DNA of 32,410 nt, taken from NCBI GenBank assembly GCA_003135855.1, contig PNBD01000030.1:5526-37935 (forward strand). Reading direction: 5' to 3'. Of this stretch, positions 8,008 through 15,132 are shown in pieces (positions within the stretch are counted from its first letter, which is position 1; each line of letters starts with the position of its first letter). The DNA is from Deltaproteobacteria bacterium (lineage in GTDB: Bacteria; Desulfobacterota; Binatia; Binatales; Binataceae). Made by a program: the position numbers and the translations under genes. The notes under the pieces are model-generated. The model saw only the letters and a list, made by a program, of their open reading frames with translations, ran no database searches and was not told the origin of the DNA.

Positions 8008-8442
8008 GTGAGTTACGCGACTGTCCAGGAAATGATCAACCGATATCCGAATCGCGATCTGGTTCAGTTGACCAACGAGGATCCGACATCAACCAGCGTT
8101 CAGAGCGCGCCAATTTTGCAGGCGCTCAGCGACGCGTCGGCCGAGATCGATGGATATCTCGAGGGCCGCTTTGAGCTTCCGCTAGCTGAGCCGCCGGCGG
8201 TGCTAAGCCGGTTGGCGACCGACATCGCGATGTATCGATTGCAATCGCTCAGGCCGCTGCACGATCTCGGGGATGCGCGTCGGCGCTATGAAGATGCGAT
8301 CGGATTGCTGGCGAAGATCGCGGCCGGCGAGCTGACATTGGGAATCGCGGCGGATGGCAGCGAGCCTCCGGCAGCAAGTGAAGCTGAAACATTGCGGGGT
8401 CCGAGCCGCGTGTTCGGCCGCAGAAATCTGAAGGGTTATTGA
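8008..8442 (+). CDS. Mu gp36-like DUF1320 head-tail connector protein
   Basis: The 144-residue product matches DUF1320: Y-A-T-V-Q-E-M-I-N-R-Y at the start, then D-A-S-A-E-I-D-G-Y-L-E-G-R-F-x-L-P-L, and a helical D-I-A-M-Y-R-L block. In Mu-like phages this gene follows the capsid gene and acts at the neck or head completion step. The start is GTG 8008 with GAGG at 7995-7998. The next gene begins one base after its stop, so the two are translationally linked. Confidence 0.85.
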   Translation: MSYATVQEMINRYPNRDLVQLTNEDPTSTSVQSAPILQALSDASAEIDGYLEGRFELPLAEPPAVLSRLATDIAMYRLQSLRPLHDLGDARRRYEDAIGLLAKIAAGELTLGIAADGSEPPAASEAETLRGPSRVFGRRNLKGY

Positions 8443-8443
8443 G

Positions 8444-9265
8444 ATGGGGGCGATGCTTGATGGGTCGTGGACTGGCGAGACGTTTGCGCCGGCGACGCCC
8501 ACGGACATAGGCACGATCGAAGCAGCAATCGTCGAGCGCCTGCGTTCACAAATCAATTCAATCGAGATCATTCATTACCCGGACCGGCCCGAGACGTGGC
8601 GGCTGACGCATCGCGTGGGCGCGGCGATGGTCATGTACAAGGGCGCGACGTACGGCGAGCGAATCGATACCGCGGCGGTAATTCAGGAACGTACGCTCGA
8701 ATTTGAAGTGGCTATCTTGATGCGCGACCTGGGCTGGAGCGTCGGTGGCAGCGCGTCGGGGCTGAATCCGGGGGCGTACGCAATCATCGAAGCGGTTCGT
8801 GGCGCGCTGACGGGATACGCGATCGCGGGCTGCCGCAAGATGTATCCGACGCGCGAGAAGTTCGTTGAACGAGACAAGCAGGGTGGGGTCTGGACCTACG
8901 CGCTGAGTTTTGCGGTGGCGACGATCGCGATCGAGCAGGCGGCGACCAATGATTTTCCGCTGTTCATCAAAGGCGTGGCGTTGGACGAAGGCGGTCTGAC
9001 GGCAATCACGGTGGGGGCCTCCGCTTATGTTTTCGATCAGTCGGGCAAGATTCAGCTACCTCATCAGAATATTTTTGCGTTGATAATCACGGCCGCGGGA
9101 GGCGCGCAACTTATCCAGGGCACGGATTTCGAAACTGATCGGGTGCAGGGAATTGTTTCGATAATTGCGGGCGGTGCGGCTTCAGTGGGTGAGACTGTGC
9201 AAATCGCATACGCGTACGCGGAACAGGCGACAGCGGAGTCCGGCGATAGCCAGCCAATCAACTAG
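8444..9265 (+). CDS. Mu gp37-like DUF1834 protein with extra C-terminal beta domain
   Basis: Residues ~20-165 match DUF1834: an I-x-x-A-I-V-E-R-L start, a Y-P-D-R-P-E region, a V-x-I-L-M-R-D-L strand and a Y-P-T-R-E-K-F-V-E block. Such proteins sit at the tail completion or neck position. The family is usually about 150-200 residues, and this one has about 100 more. The extra part (residues ~170-273) ends in a G-T-D-F-E-T-D ... G-I-V-S-I-I ... G-E-T-V-Q-I-A-Y-A-Y pattern that is also present inside the neighbouring sheath protein. The start ATG 8444 lies one base after the preceding stop. Confidence 0.8.
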   Translation: MGAMLDGSWTGETFAPATPTDIGTIEAAIVERLRSQINSIEIIHYPDRPETWRLTHRVGAAMVMYKGATYGERIDTAAVIQERTLEFEVAILMRDLGWSVGGSASGLNPGAYAIIEAVRGALTGYAIAGCRKMYPTREKFVERDKQGGVWTYALSFAVATIAIEQAATNDFPLFIKGVALDEGGLTAITVGASAYVFDQSGKIQLPHQNIFALIITAAGGAQLIQGTDFETDRVQGIVSIIAGGAASVGETVQIAYAYAEQATAESGDSQPIN

Positions 9266-9315
9266 AAGAACACGATTGACTAGTACAATGCGGCGGGGCG
9301 AATAGCCAGTCGAGC

Positions 9316-9326
9316 AACTAAGTAAC
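9316..9326 (+). repeat. AACTAAGTAAC intergenic motif, copy 1
   Basis: This 11-base motif lies ten bases before the sheath start codon and recurs exactly at 15099-15109 before the spike gene. The linkers around both copies are AT-rich compared with the genes. A role in late transcription or translation is possible but not shown. Confidence 0.3.
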
Positions 9327-9335
9327 AGGTGATAC

Positions 9336-10877
9336 ATGCCAGCCAGTTTCTTGCACGGAGTTGAAGTGATCGAGGTGCCCAATGGGCCGGTGCCAGTCAC
9401 GATCGTCAAGTCAGCCGTGATCGGGCTGGTGGGCACGGCGCCGGAATGGGCGATCGCGGGACAAACTAACGCGGCGCTGCCCAACGTGCCGACACTGGTT
9501 TCGTCGGCGATCGACGCGGCCACGTTCGGGCCGTTGGTACGTGGCTATTCGATTCCATACGCGCTCGCGGCCATCCAGGGCCAGGGCGCGGGGCAGGCGA
9601 TCGTGGTGAACGTGTTCGACCCGGCGCGGCATTTCACCGCGATCGCGGCGACGGCGTTCACGTTTAATGCGCAGGGAGCGATCAACCTTGGGCATATGGG
9701 CGTGTCGAATGTGGTTGTCACCAGCTCGCCAGCCGGCACTACCTACTCGGTGACGACTGACTACACGCTCGACGCGATCAACGGTGTGATCACGATTGTC
9801 GAAGGCAGCGCGGGCGGACACATCACCGATGGCGCGACGGTGCTGATCGCTTTCAACTACGCAGATCCCTCGAAGGTGACTGACGCCGACGTGATTGGCG
9901 CGGTGACGAGCGGAGTTTACAGCGGGCTGCAGGCGCTGCAGACCACGTACATGACCCTGGGATTTTTCGCGAAGATACTCATCGCGCCCGGTTATTCGCA
10001 GAATGCCGACGTCGCCGCGGCGCTCAGCACATTGGCGAACAAGATCCGCGCGATGGCGCTGATCGATTCGCCGCCCGCGACGTCGGTGGCGGGAGCGATC
10101 GCGAACCGAGCGGTCACAGGCAATGCATTTGGATCCTCGAGCAAGCGCGCGATGCTTTGCTTTCCACAGGAGTCGTTTTTCGACACCGGTATCGTTCCGA
10201 CTGGGGTAACGCTGAATAGTTCGGGGACGGCGGTTGGGGCGCAATACAATGCGAACGCGACCAGCCCATACTCGCAGTGGGTTGCGGGCGCGATGGCGGC
10301 GCGGGATCTGGCGAAGGGATATTGGTGGTCGCCGTCGAACACCCAGGTGAACGGAATTCTCGGACCGGACATCCAGCTCTACGCTTCGATTCTGGATTCG
10401 ACGTCCGACGTGAACAGTCTGAACGCGGCGGGAATCGTCACCGTGTTTAACGCGTTCGCCACCGGTCTTCGGGTGTGGGGGAATCGCAGCGCGGCGTATC
10501 CGACCGTGACGTCGCCGGACAATTTCATTTCCGTGCGCCGCACGATGGACGTAATCGAGGAATCGGTTGAACTTGCGATGCTGCAGTTCATCGATCAACC
10601 GATCTCGAACGCATTGATCGACGCGATCCTGGCAAGCGTGAACGCGTTCATCCGATCGTTGATTCAACGCGGCGCCCTGGCGGCCGGCGCAGCGAGCTTC
10701 GATCCCGCGGAAAATCCGGCGGCGCAAATCGCGGCAGGTCAGCTCACATTCGATATTGACGTCATGCCACCGCCGCCTGCGGAGCGCATAACGTTCCAGG
10801 CGTTCATCGACGTGACGCTGCTCGAGCAGCTCGGCCAAACGAGTCCGATAACCGTGGCCGCGGGAACTATCTCTTAG
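9336..10877 (+). CDS. Contractile tail sheath protein
   Basis: The 513-residue product has the form of phage sheath proteins (Phage_sheath_1; Mu gpL). It starts with F-L-H-G-V-E-V-I-E and then I-V-K-S-A-V-I-G-L-V-G-T-A-P. The middle part has a beta insertion (residues ~120-178). The C-terminal subtilase-like/handshake part shows a Y-W-W-S-P-S-N block, the V-R-R-T-M-D-V-I-E-E-S region and F-x-A-F-I-D-V-T near the end. The start ATG 9336 has AGGTGAT just upstream. The tube gene follows after nine bases, as is usual. An intact sheath shows that the particle is contractile. Confidence 0.92.
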   Translation: MPASFLHGVEVIEVPNGPVPVTIVKSAVIGLVGTAPEWAIAGQTNAALPNVPTLVSSAIDAATFGPLVRGYSIPYALAAIQGQGAGQAIVVNVFDPARHFTAIAATAFTFNAQGAINLGHMGVSNVVVTSSPAGTTYSVTTDYTLDAINGVITIVEGSAGGHITDGATVLIAFNYADPSKVTDADVIGAVTSGVYSGLQALQTTYMTLGFFAKILIAPGYSQNADVAAALSTLANKIRAMALIDSPPATSVAGAIANRAVTGNAFGSSSKRAMLCFPQESFFDTGIVPTGVTLNSSGTAVGAQYNANATSPYSQWVAGAMAARDLAKGYWWSPSNTQVNGILGPDIQLYASILDSTSDVNSLNAAGIVTVFNAFATGLRVWGNRSAAYPTVTSPDNFISVRRTMDVIEESVELAMLQFIDQPISNALIDAILASVNAFIRSLIQRGALAAGAASFDPAENPAAQIAAGQLTFDIDVMPPPPAERITFQAFIDVTLLEQLGQTSPITVAAGTIS

Positions 10878-10886
10878 GAATATACG

Positions 10887-11405
10887 ATGAATATCCAGAT
10901 CAACTCACTGACTAATGCGAATATCTATATCGACGGCGTCGGACTGCTGGGACGAGCCGAGGAAATCGAGATTGCGCATCCCAAGCACAAGATGATCGAT
11001 TACAAAGGCCTCGGCATGGCGGGCACGGCCGAGTTGTGGGCCGGGGTCGACAAACTGGAATCGCGCATCAAATGGTCGTCGTTCGACGCCGAGACGCTCG
11101 CGATGTCGGCGAGTCCATTCAAGACGCATCTGTTCCAGGCGCGCGGAAATCTCGAGCAGTACACGAGCCAAGGGCGCAGTGCGGAGTTGCCGGTGGTCTA
11201 CATGATGACCGGAATCTTCAAGAGCGCGGGCAGTCCGGCCTTCAAGCAGCATCATATGGTAGAGACAACTTCAATAGTCAGTATCTATCACTGCGAGCTA
11301 TTCGTCGCGGGCGTCCAAATATACTTGTACGACGTATTCGCCAACATCTATGTAGTCGGCGGCGTCGATCAATTGTCGACCTTCAGGTCGCACGTGGGCG
11401 GATGA
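10887..11405 (+). CDS. Tail tube protein (P2 FII-like)
   Basis: The 172-residue product matches the contractile tail tube family: I-N-S-L-T-N-A-N-I-Y-I-D-G near the N-terminus, a K-x-K-M-I-D-Y-K-G-L-G-M block, and a C-terminal strand reading L-Y-D-V-F-A-N-I-Y-V-V-G-G. It forms the rigid inner tube inside the sheath. The stop codon overlaps the start of the next gene (ATGA at 11402-11405). The length is normal. Confidence 0.9.
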   Translation: MNIQINSLTNANIYIDGVGLLGRAEEIEIAHPKHKMIDYKGLGMAGTAELWAGVDKLESRIKWSSFDAETLAMSASPFKTHLFQARGNLEQYTSQGRSAELPVVYMMTGIFKSAGSPAFKQHHMVETTSIVSIYHCELFVAGVQIYLYDVFANIYVVGGVDQLSTFRSHVGG

Positions 11406-11815
11406 TCGCGACGGACGCGGTGCGCGTTGAATCGACGGGAGCGAACGACATGAAGACGGAAGACCTCAGGGTGAATGGAGTGCGAATCGGCGGTTCGAGC
11501 GAAGCCGATGAATCGGGAAGCCGGACGATTGAACTCCCTTCCGGGGCGCGGGCGGAAGTGCGCAAAGGCCTCGGACGCGACTTGATGCGCGCGCAACGGA
11601 CTGCGGCCGGCGGCGATGCAAGCGCGGTAGTGTTCGCGTTGATCGCCGAATTGGTGCGCGTGGACGGGCGAAAAGTGGTGTATGAAGACGTGCTCGATAT
11701 GGAGCTCGCCGATGTCCTCGCGCTGCAGGCGGAGGTAATCGGCGAAAATTTCGAGCGCCCTCCGCAGCGAGCTTCGCAGGACTCGTTCGATCCGGATTCA
11801 CAGTCCGGGAACTGA
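11402..11815 (+). CDS. Tail assembly chaperone, short form (Mu gp41/P2 gpE-like)
   Basis: This 137-residue soluble protein lies between the tube and tape measure genes, where phages of this type encode the tape-measure chaperone. Residues ~25-110 look like Mu gp41-type proteins: a T-I-E-L-P-S-G-A-R-A-E-V-R strand, G-R-D-L-M-R-A-Q-R, then L-I-A-E-L-V-R-V-D-G. The start ATG 11402 overlaps the tube stop; ATG 11450 is an alternative. Near its 3' end it contains a -1 slippery heptamer, so part of the ribosomes should make a longer product. Confidence 0.8.
   Translation: MIATDAVRVESTGANDMKTEDLRVNGVRIGGSSEADESGSRTIELPSGARAEVRKGLGRDLMRAQRTAAGGDASAVVFALIAELVRVDGRKVVYEDVLDMELADVLALQAEVIGENFERPPQRASQDSFDPDSQSGN
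11746..11752 (+). promoter_or_regulatory. -1 programmed ribosomal frameshift site (A_AAT_TTC)
   Basis: Read in the chaperone frame, bases 11746-11752 are A_AAT_TTC, which fits the X_XXY_YYZ rule exactly. After a -1 slip the frame stays open for 51 codons to TGA 11905-11907. Small hairpins lie downstream (GCGA/TCGC at 11767-11777 and CCGGA/TCCGG at 11792-11808), but no strong pseudoknot was seen. Frameshifting at this point of the tail operon is conserved in many tailed phages. Confidence 0.75.
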
Positions 11816-11907
11816 GCGGGATGGATTTTGCGGAGCTGTCGTATTGGCTCGACGCGACCGCGGAATACGAGCGCGTGCGTGTCGAACGCGGCGGAGGGGA
11901 CGAATGA
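11752..11907 (+). CDS. -1 frame extension of tail chaperone (G-T / E+E' type)
   Basis: The -1 frame contributes 51 codons, giving a 168-residue fusion with the upstream frame. It ends in a conserved-looking helix pair: S-G-F-T-V-R-E-L followed by M-D-F-A-E-L-S-Y-W-L-D, similar in form to P2 GpE-type C-termini (M-D-x-x-E-L-x-x-W). An ATG at 11821 with GAGCGGG upstream could also give a free 28-residue peptide. In known phages the long form recruits the tape measure while the short form coats it. Confidence 0.7.
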   Translation, partial: RAPSAASFAGLVRSGFTVRELSGMDFAELSYWLDATAEYERVRVERGGGDE

Positions 11908-11968
11908 TCGATTGGGCGACTGACTATTAGACAAAGTACTAATGGCTATTCACGGACGGTGAAAAAGT

Positions 11969-12256
11969 ATGGGTATGAGGCTATTCGTAGGGAATCTGGG
12001 GTTCTCCCTGGGCGATGGCGACTTGCGCGAAGCATTCGCTGAAGCGGGCGGAGTCGAGCGAGCGGAGATCGTGCGCGATCGGCTCGATGGGCGGTCACGC
12101 GGATTCGGATTCGTCGAGATGGCAACTGAGGATGAAGGGACGATCGCCCTAAAGCTGCTGAACGGCAGAGAGTTGGCGGGCCGGCCGATTCGAGTGGAAG
12201 TTGCGACTTCGCAGCGTCGTCCTTTTGAGCGGGCCGGATTTGAAGCGCGCCGCTAG
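11969..12256 (+). CDS. RRM RNA-binding protein inside the tail operon
   Basis: The 95-residue product is a single RNA recognition motif. RNP2 is L-F-V-G-N-L (residues 5-10) and RNP1 is R-G-F-G-F-V-E-M (44-51), with the aromatic positions used for base stacking present. The usual beta-alpha-beta-beta-alpha-beta spacing follows, with G-R-x-L-A-G-R-P-I-R-V-x-V-A-like residues closing the domain and a basic tail. It resembles stand-alone bacterial RRM proteins of cyanobacteria and proteobacteria. The start is ATG 11969 or 11975; GGTGA lies just upstream. It is not a standard phage tail gene. It sits between the frameshifted chaperone and the tape measure, so it is co-oriented and probably co-transcribed with them. 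Its target is unknown. Confidence 0.9.
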   Translation: MGMRLFVGNLGFSLGDGDLREAFAEAGGVERAEIVRDRLDGRSRGFGFVEMATEDEGTIALKLLNGRELAGRPIRVEVATSQRRPFERAGFEARR

Positions 12257-12295
12257 CCGCAATTGACCAGTCAGAACTGAGCAAACGCGACGCAT

Positions 12296-13246
12296 ATGGC
12301 ACGACGTTCGAAAAAAAGCGAAACGCAAGCGCGCTCGGGCGAAGCGATGAAGTCTCTTCGAGACGTTCAGAGACTGAGCGAGCTCACGCGTGCGAGCGTG
12401 AGCATCGGACGGGCCAGCGATGGCCTCGCGATCGTTTCGTCCGTCCAGAAAATGGGTTTGGCTAGTCAGGCGGGAGTGACAACGGATCGAACGCGTACCA
12501 GCGATGCCGGGCATGATGAATCGAGCGAGAGCATCAGGAACTTCGACGTTGCAGAATTTGGCAGTCGGTTGACGGCCGCGCTTAGCGGGCTCAAACGGCT
12601 CGAGCAGATCCAAGTTGAGCTATCGATGCTCGGGAGTCGGCGAGGGAGCTCCGCGACGTTTGCGCCGGATCAATCGAACGCGTCTTCTTCGATCAGCGGC
12701 GCGAATCTGCTGGCAAGCCTTGCGGCACCGAGTGCGTCACTCATACAAATTCTGCAACAGCCGGGGATCGTAACGGCGCGAGAAAGTGGGGGCGTCGGCG
12801 CACTTGCGGAGGTGCCGGAGGCGCTTTCAACAAAGCCATGGCATCAGCTTGATGACTCGTCGAATCGCTTGTCCAGTATGGGAGATCTGATTTCGCCTTC
12901 GGCGCGGAACGATCGATCAATTTCGTCGATCGGGACGAGGGGGCTTGGCGACCGTAGAGCGCTTTTCAACACGGGGACAGCGACTTCGCTCAAGCCGAGC
13001 ATCCTCGCGGCGCCCCGGATCGACCGCGCGGAATTCGCGGAGCCGCGGAGCCTCGGACCGTCGCGAAGTGCAGAAAGTGCGAGCGGCGGAATTTCGATTA
13101 ACTCTTCACCGACAGTGATCATTCATAGTGCTCAGGATCACGCTGACATCGAACGCCAGGTGGTCGGGGCGCTCAGGAAACATCGTGAGCAGCTATTCGA
13201 GCAAGTGAAGCAGGAAGCGGCGCGTCGCGAGCGCGCGCTCTATTGA
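12296..13246 (+). CDS. Probable short tail tape measure protein
   Basis: The position between chaperones and gpU is that of the tape measure. The 316-residue product is largely Ser/Ala/Leu-rich and low in aromatic residues. It ends in an I-I-H-S-A-Q-D-H-A-D-I-E block followed by a charged helix (R-K-H-R-E-Q-L-F-E-Q-V-K-Q-E), as seen at the C-termini of Mu/P2-type tape measures. No clear transmembrane segment is visible. It is far shorter than the usual 700-900 residues. The assignment rests mainly on position and the C-terminal pattern. Confidence 0.6.
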   Translation: MARRSKKSETQARSGEAMKSLRDVQRLSELTRASVSIGRASDGLAIVSSVQKMGLASQAGVTTDRTRTSDAGHDESSESIRNFDVAEFGSRLTAALSGLKRLEQIQVELSMLGSRRGSSATFAPDQSNASSSISGANLLASLAAPSASLIQILQQPGIVTARESGGVGALAEVPEALSTKPWHQLDDSSNRLSSMGDLISPSARNDRSISSIGTRGLGDRRALFNTGTATSLKPSILAAPRIDRAEFAEPRSLGPSRSAESASGGISINSSPTVIIHSAQDHADIERQVVGALRKHREQLFEQVKQEAARRERALY

Positions 13247-13256
13247 GGAGCCGCCA

Positions 13257-13835
13257 TTGTTTGCAGTGTTAGGCGACATTTTGTTCGAGGTGATCGGATC
13301 ACCTGAGACACTTGACTCGGTTCGCGAGTACGACTTCGCCGAGCATCGCGTGATCGAAAGCAGGCCGCGGCTGCAATGGCTTGGAAATGGGCTGGAACGG
13401 CTGAAGCTTGAAATGATGTTGCACGCATCGTTCACAGATCCAGGCGCGCAGATGTCGGTACTACGGGCGACAGCCGCGGCGCATCGCGCCTTGCCGCTGG
13501 TCTTCGGCAATGGAGGGTTTCGCGGCTTTTTCGTGATCGAGTCGCTAGCGCAGCGGTCGAAGCAATTGAGTGCTTCTGGCACCCCAATCGCGATCACGGT
13601 CGCGTTGTCGCTCAAAGAATGGGCGGCATTAACGGAACTTGATCTTTCGCCGCTATCAGGGTTCCCGACACTCGGATTGGCGTCAGCATCGGCAGCCCGA
13701 GCGACGAAATCGGATCGAGCGTTGCCGGGAGTTTCTCCGTTGCTAAGCCTTCGGGCAGCATCCGGCGTGCCTGGGCCGGCTCTTCAAGCAGGCGATGTAC
13801 TGGCCTCAACCATAGTACGGAGCGCGGCGCGATGA
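13257..13835 (+). CDS. P2 gpU-like tail completion protein
   Basis: The 192-residue product starts with the family pattern A-V-L-G-D-I-L-F-E-V and contains Y-D-F-A-E-H-R-V-I, the L-Q-W-L-G-N-G-L-E region, then L-R-A-T-A-A-A-H-R-A-L-P-L-V-F-G. The start is TTG 13257 with GAGGAG overlapping the previous stop codon. The C-terminal ~60 residues are Ser/Ala-rich and less conserved. It overlaps the next gene by ATGA. Confidence 0.82.
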   Translation: MFAVLGDILFEVIGSPETLDSVREYDFAEHRVIESRPRLQWLGNGLERLKLEMMLHASFTDPGAQMSVLRATAAAHRALPLVFGNGGFRGFFVIESLAQRSKQLSASGTPIAITVALSLKEWAALTELDLSPLSGFPTLGLASASAARATKSDRALPGVSPLLSLRAASGVPGPALQAGDVLASTIVRSAAR

Positions 13836-14071
13836 GCGCGCAGCCGGAGTTCATCGTTCACATTACCGCCGACGGTGAACGATGGGATCTACTTGCGTTC
13901 AGGTACTACGGAGACGCCACTGAGTATGCGCCAATAATCAGAGCGAATCCAAAAGTAGCAATCGAACCAGTGTTTGAGGCAGGCATCAGAATCGACATTC
14001 CGGTGTTGGCAGATAGCGCGGTAGTCAATGTAGATCTGCCGCCGTGGAGGCTTAGAGCCGCGATAGTGTGA
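13832..14071 (+). CDS. P2 gpX-like tail protein (LysM-like)
   Basis: This 79-residue protein has the gpX pattern: Y/H-I-T-A-D-G-E-R-W-D-L-L-A-F-R-Y-Y-G-D-A-x-x-Y, then I-I-R-A-N-P and a closing I-P-V-L strand. It is small, with a LysM-like fold, and links the baseplate hub to the tube. Its ATG overlaps the gpU stop, and its stop overlaps the start of gpD. Confidence 0.88.
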   Translation: MSAQPEFIVHITADGERWDLLAFRYYGDATEYAPIIRANPKVAIEPVFEAGIRIDIPVLADSAVVNVDLPPWRLRAAIV

Positions 14072-15087
14072 TGGCAGCAGCGGCAACATACTCTATCCGC
14101 TCGCCCGAGTGGATACTCACATACAATGGAAGTGATGTGACCACGGATGTATCGCACATGGTACTCGCGATTAGCTACACGGATCGACTGAGTGCGGCTT
14201 CGGGCGAAGTCGAAATCCAAGTCGAAGATAGTCAGAAGCGCTGGCAGGGCCCGTGGTATCCGGCCTTGGGCGACCTCGTGAATCTTCAGATTGGCTACCG
14301 CGGCGAGCAGTTGCTGAATTGTGGAGACTTTCAGGTGGACGAACTGGAATTGGATGGGCCGCCCGACGTGATGAGGCTTCGCTGCCTGGCGGCGTACGTC
14401 ATACCGGCAATGAGGACTCGGAACAGCGCGGCGTATGAGAATCAAACTATCGTTCAGATCGCGCAGACGATCTCATCAAAGTATGGATTGGAGTTCATTG
14501 CGGCTGCGGAATCGGAGGAGAGCGATGTCGGATTTGAGCGGATCACGCAGCGACTCGAGACGGATCTGGAGTTCTTGAAGCGACTCGCAATCGAACACAA
14601 CTACGATTTCACGATTCGCGGTTCCCAGCTCATTTTTTATGCCCGTTTTCCCTTGGAGCAAACCCAGGCGGTGCTGACTATCACGCGCCCGGATGTGACG
14701 ACATTTTCGTTCAAGAACCAGACCCGACGTATCTACAGCGCGGCGCAAGTATCGTACTTCGATCCCGACACGAAGGAACTGATTACGAATGAGGCAAGCG
14801 GGGCGCAGACGACGCCAAGCGCCGACGTCTTGAAGATTGTGACTCGATGCGAAAACGGGCAGCAGGCCTTTACCAAGGCGCAAGCGGCCCTCCATTTGCA
14901 TGACCTGGAGTCAGTCGAATTGCGGATCGAGGGTCCGGGAAGGACGACGCTGGTAGCGGGGAACAACATCCTGGTGAGTGGGTGGAAGGCGCTCGACGGC
15001 GTATATCAAATCGAATCGGCGCAGCATCATATTGAGCGCGCAAGTGGCTATACGACATCGATTGTTGGAACTCGTCTGGCCCACTGA
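14071..15087 (+). CDS. P2 gpD-like baseplate hub protein
   Basis: The product of about 338 residues belongs to the late control gene D family, the VgrG-like hub below the spike. Features are a Y-N-G-S-D-V-T start, the V-E-I-Q-V-E-D strand, a Y-R-G-E-Q-L block, I-A-Q-T-I-S-S-K-Y-G-L, R-L-E-T-D-L-E-F-L-K-R-L-A, and a V-L-T-I-T-R-P-D strand. The ATG at 14071 overlaps the gpX stop as TGATG; GTG 14068 is an equally placed alternative. It is of normal length. Confidence 0.88.
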   Translation: MAAAATYSIRSPEWILTYNGSDVTTDVSHMVLAISYTDRLSAASGEVEIQVEDSQKRWQGPWYPALGDLVNLQIGYRGEQLLNCGDFQVDELELDGPPDVMRLRCLAAYVIPAMRTRNSAAYENQTIVQIAQTISSKYGLEFIAAAESEESDVGFERITQRLETDLEFLKRLAIEHNYDFTIRGSQLIFYARFPLEQTQAVLTITRPDVTTFSFKNQTRRIYSAAQVSYFDPDTKELITNEASGAQTTPSADVLKIVTRCENGQQAFTKAQAALHLHDLESVELRIEGPGRTTLVAGNNILVSGWKALDGVYQIESAQHHIERASGYTTSIVGTRLAH

Positions 15088-15098
15088 AGTGAGTAGTG

Positions 15099-15109
15099 AA
15101 CTAAGTAAC
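15099..15109 (+). repeat. AACTAAGTAAC intergenic motif, copy 2
   Basis: An exact second copy of the 11-base motif at 9316-9326 lies in the 45-base linker before the gpV gene. Confidence 0.3.
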
Positions 15110-15132
15110 GAGAAACGGTTGGAAGGGAAACG

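Noticed and set aside
9411-10838. A 475-codon open frame on the minus strand opposite the sheath gene
   Set aside because: It is Arg/His-rich and without recognisable pattern, and the plus strand encodes a clear sheath protein. Such antisense frames are common in GC-rich genes.
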